Made by a program: the position numbers and the translations under genes. A stretch of DNA of 64,000 nt from Purpureocillium takamizusanense (taxonomy: Eukaryota; Ascomycota; Sordariomycetes; Hypocreales; Ophiocordycipitaceae), in the NCBI RefSeq assembly GCF_022605165.1, contig NC_063069.1, positions 62,001 to 126,000 of the forward strand, given 5' to 3'. This document shows positions 11,102-22,122 of this stretch, piece after piece (position 1 is the first letter of the stretch; every line of letters starts with the position of its first letter). The notes under the pieces were generated by a model. That model made no database searches. It was not told the DNA's origin and saw only the letters and a list, made by a program, of their open reading frames with translations.

Positions 11102-12111
11102 ATGGATTGTAGCTTCGAAAAGGAGATTCCGAAATCGCCTAGGAGCTCCTGCTCCCAAGAGGACCAATCCACCATTGGTCTCCTGACAGAGCTGCGATAC
11201 ACTCCTCGGCAGAAGAAAGCACCCTTCACATGGCAATGGGTCTTGTACGCCACCATCATTGTGCAAACTATAGCGCTTGTGGTAGCCATGGGGTTCATCT
11301 GGGCTTCCCCGGATCCCATCCTCACTGTTTGGTGTATGTCCAGCCTATTGTTGCAGCCCAGCCCCTTCGAAGTCATGCTTAAGAGGAGATATAGCTCCCG
11401 CTCGTGACGTTGTCACACAAAAGATGGTTACGAGCACACCGTATTTCTACAACAGGAGCCCCTTTCTCGGCACTAATACTACACAAGTCGATGCACTATG
11501 GGACGATCTTTATGATGGTGCGTATCTTCAACACCACGAAAAGGTTACTTACTATGGCTGATCTGGTTGTATACAAAACTTCTAGCCGGGTTGATCAGCG
11601 TGATTTCCGAAAACGAGGCGTCCAAACTCCTCAACAAAACCCGCGCTGCTCCTAAAGCACCAGACCTATATCTCGTTCAACTCCAAGTGTTCCATGACTT
11701 GCACTGCCTCAATCTCATCCGGAAATGGGTCTACATGGACGTGTACCCCGACCAGGCGGAATGGGTCGACGGCAGATTGAACCACGACACTGTGAATGCC
11801 TTGCACGTTGGTGCGCACTACCCTTACTCGCCAGACCACCGGCTTGCTGAGTACTGACGATCACTCACGCAGATCATTGTATTGATGCTCTTCGGCAATC
11901 GATCATGTGCACGGGTGACATCACGCCGAGGAAGTTCGCCCCCCACGACAACGAGAGGCAGTACTACGTGTACCCCGACATCTACGTAACGCAAGTGTGC
12001 CGCAACTATGAAGCCATTCGCGACTGGGCCAAGGGAAGGAGAGTAGTCGAGTGGATGATGAGCTTTGACGAGGAATGGGAGCGCACTAGGTTCGACACTT
12101 CTCTGCCGTGA
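11102..12111 (+). CDS. UstYa-family (DUF3328) oxidase-like membrane protein
   Basis: There are four exons: 11102-11333, 11395-11517, 11586-11810 and 11873-12111. The protein is 272 aa. A cytosolic N terminus is followed by one transmembrane helix (about 45-68), then a segment typical of the family (WSPARDVV ... WDDLYDAGLISVISE). The two hallmark metal-binding-type motifs follow: HDLHC (His155/His158/Cys159) and DHCIDALRQSIMC (His194/Cys195 to Cys205). UstYa-like proteins carry out oxidative cyclisation or other modification of peptide cores in dikaritin RiPP pathways (ustiloxin, asperipin, phomopsin) and also act in some non-ribosomal peptide pathways. All introns are short with GTNNGT or GTGCGC donors, and every junction preserves the family motifs. 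The divergent neighbour is a small secreted Kex2-site protein, which strengthens a RiPP role, although lone DUF3328 genes are common in fungi. Confidence 0.88.
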
Positions 12112-13242
12112 TAGTCTCTAGAGTTTTTGCACGGACACTACATGCCTGTGCCGTGCGGAAATGCATCTTGTCAGTTTGGCTCACCAGCGCTTCTACCTCG
12201 CGACAAGATCGTGCCCCATCTTCATGGACGAAGCAGCAGTGCGTGTGAGCGAAATGGTGCGATACTTTGAACGCCCCCAAATGGTGGCGCCGCCTGTCCA
12301 TTCGCAGTCTCATAGATCCCAGAGAAGTCACCGACATTGGGAGCAGCTCCGTACTTGTTCCCTCGTTGTCGCCTTCACGTGTGCATGCTGTCGCCGGCAC
12401 TTGTCGGGGCAGCGCAGGCTACCTACGTAACACGGAGAAAGAGATGGGAATGATCACGCTGCGCAGGTCGGCAAACCAGGCCGACGCCACGTGCCAGGAG
12501 ACATCAGTTGCTCGGAAACACACTGCGACGATTTTCCAAGAGCACGTTCAAGAAGCTTCCATTTTGGTAAGGTTTGCATGTGTTTTATAGTGTGCCGAGC
12601 TGGAGCAAATTCCCAGCGTACCTAAACATCCATCACTGAAGTGACAGGCAACAGTGGAGGTTCTCGGTTTCCTCAGAACCGAAGCTGCAGGGGCACAGGG
12701 CCGGGGAGCGACTGCGCTGAAGCGGCCCACTGTTGCCGCCACAGGCACCCGTGCTTGCGGGGACCGGGCCAGGAGGATATGTACCTACTCATTACCAGCT
12801 TAGCTAATCGCCCACGCAGACACTGACGCCGCTAGGCCAACTGCAGACTAGCGCCCTAGAGACTCTCCTCCACGGCGCGTCAAAGCAAAGCAGCGACAAC
12901 TCGGTGGCACTTCGTCGTCAAAACTTCTGCACAACACGCATCTCGAGCCTCGACGCTCGCCCATCGCCTCCATCGCCTGCCGCTCGTCGCCCGCATCAGC
13001 CGTCGCTCATTCCTGGGCTGCGCTTGCCGATGCCCACGCGGTGCCACAGGCGCCAGGTCCAGCACTGACCCGCCCTCGCTCATTTCGCACCGCCTGCCGA
13101 GCATCGCGCCCCGTCGAGTGTCAACGGCGCGCGAGGACCGACGACCGTGCTCTCTGAGTGACGGGACCCGCCTGGCGCACGCGGCTCGAAAAAATCGCAG
13201 GCACAGAGGACAGACAGACGCTCGGATAGCGTCACGGACACC
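12112..13242. other. Intergenic region and RPB2 promoter/leader
   Basis: No gene is seen in this stretch. The last 400 bases are pyrimidine- and CG-rich, like the leader of a constitutive gene, and end at the RPB2 start (GACACCATGG). Confidence 0.6.
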
Positions 13243-16200
13243 ATGGCGGACTACGAGGACGACTACGACTACGAAAACTACGGCGAGGAGGAGGAGGAGG
13301 GCATCACGCCCGAGGACTGCTGGACCGTCATCTCGTCCTTTTTCGAGACCAAGGGCCTCGTTTCCCAGCAGACCGACTCTTTCGACGAGTTCACCCAGAC
13401 GACCATTCAGGACCTTGTCAACGAGTACTCGACGATTCAGCTCGACCAGCCGAACCCGCCCTCGCCCAATGGCGTCAAGATTGCCCTGCGGCGATATGAG
13501 ATCAAGTTTGGCCATGTCATGGTGTCGCGCCCGACCATCTCCGAAACGGACGGCACCGTGACGTCCCTGCTCCCGTACGAGTGCCGAGACCGCAACTTGA
13601 CGTACGCCAGCCCGTTGTACATCAAAATCACCAAAAAGGTCCACGCCGCCATCGAGAAGGAGGTGCCGCTCCACGAGATGACGGATGCGCAGCAGGAAGA
13701 GCTGGCCAAGACCGGCAAGCATCCCACGACTTTGATCTGGGAGGCCGAGGAGACTGGAGAGAACGAGGCAGAAGAAGACGAGGAGCAGAAGCACCCTGGC
13801 AAACCCTCGAGCTGGAAGAACATGGTTTTCGTCGGCAAGCTGCCCATCATGGTCAAGTCCAAGATTTGCCATTTGAGCCGCGAGTCCGACGAGAACCTCT
13901 TCATGGTCAACGAGTGCCCCTACGACCAAGGTGGCTACTTTGTCATCAACGGCAGCGAAAAGGTGCTCATTGCCCAGGAGCGGTCCGCCGCCAACATTGT
14001 CCAGGTCTTCAAGAAGGCCCAGCCGAGCCCCTACACGTACACGGCCGAGATTCGAAGCGCGCTGGAGAAGGGATCCCGCCTCATTTCCAGCCTCATGCTG
14101 AAGCTGTACGGCAAGGGCGACTCTGCCCGTGGCGGCTTCGGCCAGACCATTCACACCACTCTCCCATTCGTCAAGTCTGATCTGCCCGTCGCCATCGTCT
14201 TCCGAGCCTTGGGCGTCGTTTCTGACGAAGACATCCTCAATCATATTTGCTACGACCGCAAGGACAGCCAGATGCTGGAAATGCTGCGTCCCTGCATTGA
14301 AGAGGCCTTTTGTGTCCAGGACCGAGAGGTGGCGCTCGACTTCATTGGAAAGCGAGGCAACCGAGACCAGGCTGGTCTCGGTCGTGAGAAGCGTGTGCGA
14401 GTGGCTAAGGACATCCTGCAAAAAGAGACGCTGCCTCACATCTCCCAGGCCGAGGGCAGCGAGACGAGAAAGGCCTTCTTCCTCGGCTACATGGTGCACA
14501 AGCTGCTGCAGTGCGCTCTCGGCCGACGCGAGCCTGACGACCGCGACCACTTCGGCAAGAAGCGCCTCGACCTGGCGGGTCCATTGCTGGCCAAGCTGTT
14601 CCGTGGCATAATGCGCCGCATGAACACCGAGCTCGCAAACTACCTGCGGCGATGCGTCGAGGGCAACCGGCACTTCAACCTGGCAGTGGGTATCAAGCCC
14701 GGCACGCTGTCCAACGGCTTGAAGTACTCCCTGGCCACGGGCAACTGGGGCGATCAGAAGAAGGCCATGAGCTCCACGGCCGGTGTGTCTCAGGTGCTGA
14801 ACCGCTACACGTTCGCCTCGACCCTGTCGCATCTGCGGCGGACGAACACGCCCATCGGTCGTGACGGCAAGCTGGCCAAGCCTCGCCAGCTGCACAATAC
14901 ACATTGGGGCCTTGTCTGCCCGGCTGAAACGCCAGAGGGACAGGCTTGCGGTCTGGTCAAGAACTTGTCTCTCATGTGCTACGTCAGTGTCGGCTCGCCG
15001 GCGGAGCCGCTCGTCGAGTTCATGATCAACCGAGGCATGGAGGTGGTGGAGGAGTATGAGCCGCTGAGATACCCCCACGCGACCAAGATCTTCGTCAACG
15101 GAGTCTGGGTTGGCGTGCACCAAGACCCAAAGCACCTGGTGAGTCAGGTGCTGGACACGCGGCGGAAGAACTACCTTCCGTTTGAGGTGTCCCTCATCAG
15201 AGAGATCAGAGACCAAGAATTCAAGGTCTTTTCCGACGCGGGCCGAGTCATGCGGCCCGTCTTCACCGTGCAGCAGGAAGATGACCACGAGACGGGCGTG
15301 GGCAAGGGGCAATTGGTGTTGACCAAGGACCTCGTCAACAGGCTTGCCAAGGAACAGTCCGAGCCGCTAGAGGACCCGAGCATGAAGATGGGCTGGGAAG
15401 GCCTTATCAAGGCCGGCGCCGTGGAGTACCTGGATGCGGAGGAAGAGGAGACATCCATGATCTGCATGACGCCCGAGGACCTAGAGCTCTACCGCCTGCA
15501 AAAGGCTGGCGTTGCAGTGGACGATGACCCTGGCGATGATCTTAACAAGCGCCTGAAGACGAGGACTAACCCGACGACACACATGTACACTCACTGCGAG
15601 ATTCACCCCAGCATGATCCTGGGCATCTGCGCCAGCATCATTCCCTTCCCAGACCACAATCAGGTAAGTCCTTCATTCGCTTCTTGTTGGGTGTGCTCAC
15701 GTCACTGACGGCTGCAGTCCCCCCGTAACACCTACCAATCCGCCATGGGTAAGCAAGCCATGGGCTTCTTCCTCACCAACTACTCGCGCCGCATGGACAC
15801 CATGTCCAACATCCTCTACTACCCTCAGAAGCCGCTGGCCACGACGCGGTCGATGGAGTTCCTCAAGTTCAGAGAATTGCCCGCAGGCCAGAATGCGATA
15901 GTAGCCATTGCTTGCTACTCGGGCTACAACCAGGAAGACTCCGTCATCATGAACCAGAGCAGCATCGACCGTGGCCTGTTCCGCAGTCTCTTCTTCCGGT
16001 CGTACTCGGACCAGGAGAAGAAGGTCGGCCTCAACTACACCGAGGTGTTTGAGAAGCCGTTCCACCAGAGCACCCTGCGAATGAAGCACGGCACGTACGA
16101 CAAGCTCGACGAAGACGGCATCGTCGCGCCGGGTGTGCGTGTGTCGGGAGAGGACATCATCATCGGCAAGACGGCGCCGATCGACCAGGAGAGCCAGGAT

Positions 16201-17159
16201 CTGGGGACGCGCACCATGGTGCACCAGAGACGCGACATTTCCACGCCGCTGCGAAGCACCGAGAACGGCATTGTCGACTCGGTCATCGTGACGGTCAACG
16301 CGGACAATGTCAAGTACGTCAAGGTGCGGGTGCGGACGACCAAGGTGCCGCAGATTGGCGACAAGTTTGCGTCTCGCCACGGTCAAAAGGGTACGATTGG
16401 CGTCACGTACCGACAGGAGGACATGCCCTTTACGCGGGAAGGCGTCACGCCCGACATCATCATCAACCCGCACGCCATCCCGTCGCGAATGACGATTGCT
16501 CACTTGATTGAGTGTCTCCTTAGTAAAGTTTCCACGCTGGAGGGCATGGAAGGTGACGCCACGCCCTTCACCGACGTCACGGTGGACTCGGTGTCAGAGC
16601 TACTGCGCAAGCACGGATACCAGTCTCGCGGCTTCGAGATCATGTACAACGGTCACACGGGCCGCAAGCTGAGGGCCCAGGTCTTCTTCGGCCCGACGTA
16701 CTACCAGCGTCTGCGCCACATGGTGGACGACAAGATCCACGCGCGAGCCCGCGGTCCGGTGCAGATCATGACGAGACAGCCCGTGGAGGGCCGAGCGCGA
16801 GACGGTGGTCTCCGATTCGGAGAAATGGAGCGTGACTGTATGATTGCTCACGGTGCGGCCGCCTTCTTGAAGGAGCGTCTGTTTGAGGTGTCGGACGCGT
16901 TCCGAGTCCACATTTGCGAGATTTGCGGACTCATGACGCCGATTGCGTAAGTCCTCTGTGCCGGCAAGACGAGTAACGTGAGCTGACCTTGCGCAGGAAC
17001 CTGTCCAAGCAGTCGTTCGAGTGCCGCCCGTGCAAGAACAAGACCAAGATTGCGCAGATCCACATCCCGTACGCCGCCAAGCTCCTGTTCCAGGAGCTGC
17101 AGTCGATGAACATTGCGGCGCGCATGTTTACGAACCGCTCTGGCGCGTCGGTGCGCTGA
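13243..17159 (+). CDS. RPB2: RNA polymerase II second-largest subunit
   Basis: There are three exons: 13243-15663, 15718-16946 and 16997-17159. Together they encode 1270 aa, close to the usual length for fungal RPB2. The acidic N terminus [19 protein letters not shown] is typical. Diagnostic blocks include [17 protein letters not shown] in the fork/hybrid-binding region, [18 protein letters not shown], the [15 protein letters not shown] active-site region (Lys residues contacting RNA) and the C-terminal zinc-binding [28 protein letters not shown]. The protein forms one half of the Pol II active-site cleft in the nucleus. Both introns lie in the 3' half, with GTAAGT donors. The gene is followed by the convergent PET117 gene. 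Confidence 0.98.
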
Positions 17160-17539
17160 GCTGGATGCGCAACGGCGCAGAGAGGCCAAGACGAGGAGGG
17201 CGGTGTACAGGCGGAGCACGGGGAGTTTAAAGGACAAGAATGAATATAAAGCATCCCCCTTTGACGAGGCTGGCTCTGAGGGGACTGGCTCGAGGGGGGT
17301 CGAGATGAGGCGCATGCATTGATGGGGAACGGGTTGGTTGCTTCTTCTTACTCGCTGTCTCTTGTCACACTATAAGTGCCCGGCGCACCCTGGGCGCGTT
17401 GTATCAATAGTAGGATAATACACAGGGCAACGCCAAATGAGTATTGTACAGTGAAGTGTGTTGTGTGGTGATACAGGTCCTGTTGGTACAAGTGCGTAGC
17501 ACGATCGAACCGTCGCGAGGGCGGCTCCTCCTTGTGTTT
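17160..17539. other. Intergenic region between convergent RPB2 and PET117
   Basis: This is shared 3' flank. I see nothing beyond untranslated sequence. Confidence 0.6.
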
Positions 17540-18042
17540 CTATCTCGGGGCGGGCGCCTTGCCGTCGTCTGTTTCTGACGTCGAGTCGCGGACCGTCTGA
17601 TGCTGCTTGTACTCTTGCTCGAGGGCGCGCTGCATGTCGAAGTCGAGCTGGCGCTCGCGCTTGACGCGCTGCTGCTCCAAGTCGCGGACGACGCCTTCGT
17701 GCATGGCCTAGGTTGTTTGATGGTGTGTCAGCCTAGATTCCTATTCGGGTATTTCTTTTGTCGATTCGTTGATTCATTGGGTGAGAGAAGGATGGAAGGG
17801 GAGGAGTAGGAGGAGGAGGAGCAAGAGGCAAAGGAGGAGCGGCAAGAGGCAAAAGAAGAGCAAGAGGCAAAAGAAGAAGCAAGCGGCAAAAGAAGAGCAG
17901 TAGGCAAAAGAGTAGCAAGTTGTGAAAAGAGGAGCCCACTACGTACAGCCTGCTCAGCCTTTTGCTGGAAATGCACAAAGACAATGGTGGCGGCGGCGAA
18001 GAGCGAGGTGCCCCCGAGGGTGAGCTTGGAGGCGCGCGACAT
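17540..18042 (-). CDS. PET117: Cytochrome c oxidase assembly factor Pet117
   Basis: The two exons, 18042-17947 and 17707-17540, are joined across a 239-nt intron (GTACGT ... CCTAG) to give 87 aa. The N terminus MSRASKLTLGGTSLFAAATI contains the single hydrophobic segment (about 10-25), followed by VHFQQKAEQA and then, in exon 2, MHEGVVRDLEQQRVKRERQL. This is the family arrangement of a short N-terminal membrane anchor and a charged helical tail. Pet117 is a mitochondrial protein needed for complex IV assembly, linking haem A synthase to the oxidase. The intron contains a long GGCAAAAG-like purine repeat tract, so gene predictors could miss exon 1. Confidence 0.87.
17813..17932. repeat. Purine-rich imperfect repeat inside the PET117 intron
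   Basis: Repeated units of the type AGGAGGAGGAGCAAGAGGCAAA and AAGAGGCAAAAGAAGAGC fill much of the intron. They produce an artificial long Leu/Ser-rich frame on the minus strand. Confidence 0.7.
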
Positions 18043-18959
18043 TTGACGGACGTGCTGTCTGACCAGCCAGCTGGTTAGCGGGTTTCTTCCCTCTCTTCTG
18101 TGCAGGCCGGTTTGTAGGTGGTGGTGTCGCGGGCTCGTCGTCGAGGCTCTCAAAGTCGATACGGCGCCCGAATCATCGTACGGGTGTCTGCCTGGCTGTA
18201 TGTATTCTGTGCGTGATCGGTCGGGTGGAGGTTTTTCTTCTAGTCGCTTGGGAAGGGGAGGAGACGTATGGCAAGGCGGAAAGGGGAGGATTCGAGGTGG
18301 TGGACGGAGGAGAGGTATGAAGAACGACCGAACGAGGCTGCGATGCGCGCGATGGATGTTGGTTGAATTTCGGGTCCGGCGCTGCGGCGATGGGTGGTGT
18401 CGGGTGCTGTGGTGCCGTGCAGTCCGGTGCGGTTCAGAAACCTGGAAAGCTCCAGGCTACTCACGGCGCCGGCGGTGGGGCTGCCGTTGCTGGATGGGAG
18501 CTGGAGACGCTGCGCTGCGGGCAGGGTGCTAGGGGAAGGCAAGGTACTTGCAATCCTGCGGAATATGGGCTGGCGAGCAAGTACTAATAACTCTCCCTCC
18601 CTAGCCTCGTTCGTTACAGGTACCAGTAACCAACGCCAGCTCGTCGGCGGTTCGCTGAGACCCGGACGCACCTGCAGGTGCCTCTGGTACCTCCCGACAG
18701 CTGCAGTGGCTGACCTGCCGTCATCCTCCACCTCAACCACACATCCCTCATCCACGACAGCTCTCGTCCTCTAGAAACCGCCTCCCCTTCTGCCTTCGCT
18801 CGCATCTCGCCGCCGCCGCCCGCACCGAACACGAACCTGCCCGCGCGCCCGACGCACACACGAGCGGAGCCGTCTCTACCTCATAACCCCCCCAACCGAC
18901 GACCGACGCCGGGTTGCCTATCCCCATCCATACATCCGTCCACCACTCTCCCGCCCATC
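18043..18959. promoter_or_regulatory. Divergent spacer between PET117 and VMA10
   Basis: This is a head-to-head intergenic region of 0.9 kb. It is pyrimidine-rich near both starts and contains no gene that I can support. Confidence 0.45.
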
Positions 18960-19943
18960 ATGGTGCGTTGCGCCGCGCTGCACCCCAGCTCTGCCCTGCC
19001 AAATACCCTCCTCTCGCCCCCGCGGGGTGCACAATGAAAGGGGAACCCAAAGCTAACGGCGATGCAGTCGGCCCAGAACTCGGCGGGCATCCAGACCCTC
19101 CTCGACGTGCGTAACGCCGCCCCCGAACCCCCATTCCTCGCTGGAGTCGTGGCTTGCGCAATTACTACGTTCGCCCGCTCGCCCGAGCTGAGGACGAGAT
19201 AGACGCGGGAATGCTAACGAAGCCGAACCGCGCAGGCTGAGAGGGAAGCGTCCAAGATTGTCCAGAAGGGTGCGTCGCGCCTCTCCCCCGCTTCCACGTC
19301 GCACCTATACCTGTGCACCACCTCCACTGCTGCTCTCCGCTTGTCATAGCCGTTGTTGTCCTCGCTAACTCGTGCTCGCTCGCTGTCACACTAGCCCGAG
19401 AATGTCGGTAGCTCCCGTATCCTTGTCCCCTTCCGCCCCGACGAAGACGAGCGCCGGCCAAGGCAGCAGTCAAAGAAGGCAGCAAGAAACGAACAAATGT
19501 AAAACGGAGAGATGTGCTGACCGTGTATGGGCGTTGGGCGACAGTCCGGACGAAGCGCGTCAGAGAGGCCCGCGACGAGGCCAAGAAGGAGATTGCCGAG
19601 TATAAGGCCCGCAAGGACGACGAGTTCAAGAAGTTTGAGTCAGAGGTACGCCGGCCATAGCCCACGCCATGCCACCGCATCATCTCATGCCCCCCTCCGT
19701 CCTCTCCATCTTCACAAAAGGCGACGCGGACACGGAGACAGACTGGCGAGCAGACAGATGCTGACGCTCGCCCCGCTACAGCACAGCAGAGGCAACAAGG
19801 AGGCCGAGGACGAGGCCACCAAGGAGGCTGACAAGGAGATCAAGGCCATCAAGGACGCCGGCCAGAAGGGCCAGGCCGGCGTCGTCAAGAATCTCCTCAG
19901 CGCCGTCTTTGACGTCAAGCCTGTGCCGCCTGAGAAGGCGTGA
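18960..19943 (+). CDS. VMA10: V-type proton ATPase subunit G
   Basis: There are six coding exons: 18960-18962, 19068-19106, 19236-19269, 19395-19403, 19545-19645 and 19782-19943. The product is 115 aa. Exon 1 holds only the ATG, and exon 4 is a 9-nt microexon completing KAREF. The product starts M-SAQNSAGIQTLLD-AEREASKIVQK and continues RTKRVREARDEAKKEIAEY and EFKKFESE. This is the amphipathic, charged helix of subunit G, which pairs with subunit E as a peripheral stalk of the vacuolar ATPase. Family length (about 113-118 aa) is matched only if the tiny exons are included. The microexon donor (GTCGGT) is weak, and skipping exon 4 would stay in frame but lose three residues of the conserved QKAR-x-R stretch. 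Confidence 0.9.
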
Positions 19944-20216
19944 TTTGGTCGTTGCACGAACAGACGGACGGATTGAGGCTCCGGCGTGTACATGGCGTAT
20001 GTGCATGCGTGAGTGTGTGTATGTGCGACGGGTGGATGAAGAAGGGGGCGTGTAGCATTGTTTCAATGGAAGGAGGCGCGGTCGTGGTGGCGGTGATGGC
20101 AGCCGACACGGGCTGATGGGGACCTTGTACGTCCTCCAGCCATGGATGCATGGATGGCCCTGTTTTACATGAATACATACACATCGTTACAGAGACGTTG
20201 GCACGAGTCTATATTT
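19944..20216. other. Convergent 3' flanks of VMA10 and CTNNBL1-like
   Basis: Short intergenic region between convergent genes, with no feature seen. Confidence 0.5.
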
Positions 20217-22122
20217 TCACTCCAGGAACTCGAGCAACGCCCCCAACATGTCGCTTAGATCCTTGCTGTCCTCCTCCTGGGTATCCAATCCGGCCCGCTG
20301 CTCCTTGATGACGGTTCCAATGGCCGCGAGGTCTTCGTCGCGCTCCGCCAGCAGCTGCCGGATCTTCCTGCGCGCGCCCGCGTCCTCGGCCACGAGCCAC
20401 GCCAGCGAGGCATCGATCTGCTGCAACGTGAAGAGCCCCGCGTCCAGCCTCCGCGACAGGAGCTCCACCTCGGCCTCGTCTGGGTCCGTCGTCGCGTCGT
20501 CGTCGTCATCGGGGTCCTCCCGCCGCCGCCTGTGCTCCTCCTCGGCGCGGGCGACGCGGGCGCTGTACTCGCGGTGCAGCGCCACCAGCTTGGCGGCCTT
20601 GGCGTAGTCCTTCTCGACGAACTTGGCCAGCGTGCGGATGCGCTCGGGCGAGGTCGCGGGCAGCAGGCGGAGCATCGAGGCCAGGATGCCGAGCAGGTGC
20701 TCGAGGAAGCGGTGGTCGTGCGTCTTGCCGAAGAGCGTGAAGATGCCCTTGAGGCCGCCCGCCTCGACGAGCTTGGAGCACACGGCGCCGCCGGCGCGCC
20801 CCCCGGCCGCGTGGTCGAGGAGACGCAGGGCCGGGGCCTTGCTCATCTTGCCCTCCCGGAGCATGATGAGGCACAGCTCGACGCCCTCTGCCTCGATGAA
20901 CTTGTCCTTGCCCGACGGCTCGTCGGCGAGACACGTGAGGGCCTCGAAAATGTTCTCCATGTATTCCTCCTCCTCGCCGCCCTTGTCGGGATCGCGTTTC
21001 CGGTAGGGCGCCACGAGTTGCAGCAGCGTGTCTGTGGCGTCCTGGTCGATGATGCGCCGCCGAGACTCGGGGGATGACTGGGCGAGGATGGCGAGGATCT
21101 CAGCCGCGTACTGTTTGTTCTGGGAGACGACGGATTCCTTGCGCTGAATGCGCTGCAAGAGCCACTTTAGTAGTGCCGCCTCGCTACCGACACGAGTGGC
21201 CGTTGCGGACCTCGAGCAGAGGTTCTCGAGGATGCCGAGCGCATAGTAGACGCCGTTGCGATCCGTCTCGTCGTCTTCGTTGAGGCGCGAGAAATTGGAC
21301 ACGAGTAGGCCCACGACGTCGCCGTCGATCAGGGCGTCCACCAATGCGTTCCACTGCTCATCCTCGGCGGCGACGTCCTCGTCCGTCAGCTCACCAATAA
21401 TCTCCATGACGTCAATGGCAATGTCCGTGTTGTCGTGCGCAAGCAGACCGGCCAGGTTGGCGACGCACCCGAGCTTAACAAACTCAGGATACAGGTCCGG
21501 GTGCTCGGACAGTATAGACAGGCTCTTGATGTCGGCGTCGAGGTCGCCTTCGCTGCCGATGAACTTTTGCGGCTCGCTCTCGAATTTGGCGCGCAGCTCG
21601 GCGTTCTTGGCGATGCGCTTCTCGAGATTGGCGGCCGTCTTGCGCAGCCATGGGACGTCGATCTTCTCGGGGCCCTGGTCGGCCTCACCGGCTCCCTCTA
21701 CGTAGTCGAGGATCTGGGACTCTTGCTTGGTGATGCCGCCGCCAAAGAAGCGGCCTTCTTCATCATCGCCATCGTCATCGTCGCCAGGTGGCATCGCGGG
21801 GCCGAAGTCGCCATCGTCGTCGGGAGGTGCCGCTGGCCCGGCCTCCTGGTCGTCGTCGTCCGGCTCGTCTTGCACGTGGGCGTGGCGGCTAGAGCCGTTG
21901 GCGCTCAGCTTGCTGGACTTGTAAATCTCGTCTGGGGGTAGACTGTCAGCAGCAGTATGGCAGAACACCAGCCGAGGGTCGGGTGGGACGAACTAGGGTC
22001 CTTGACGGCGTCCAGCTTCCGCTTGCTGGGCACGCCCGCATTCTGGCTGGACTGTCAGAAACTCGAGCCAAACGCACGGGCTGGCAGGGCTGTACCTTGA
22101 AGATGTCGTCGACACTGGCCAT
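20217..22122 (-). CDS. Beta-catenin-like protein 1 (CTNNBL1) homologue
   Basis: The exons are 22122-22096, about 22042 (or 22051)-21994, and 21931-20217, giving about 596 aa (599 with the alternative acceptor). The N terminus MASVDDIFK is followed by a basic SKRKLDAVKDPNEIYKSSKL segment, a long acidic stretch and then the armadillo-like body. Typical CTNNBL1 blocks are ESQILDYVEG, LSEHPDLYPEFVKLGCVANL, LTDEDVAAEDEQWNALVDAL and NGVYYALGILENLCS. In animals CTNNBL1 is a component of the CDC5L/Prp19 spliceosome complex and binds nuclear localisation signals; the fungal proteins are presumed nuclear. The last 150 residues are low in complexity and charged. Exon 2 has two in-frame acceptors 9 nt apart. 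It is transcribed away from the MIT-domain gene. Confidence 0.9.

Noticed and set aside
12880..15312. Minus-strand open frame of 810 codons
   Set aside because: It is the antisense shadow of the RPB2 coding region. GC-rich third positions keep the opposite strand open.
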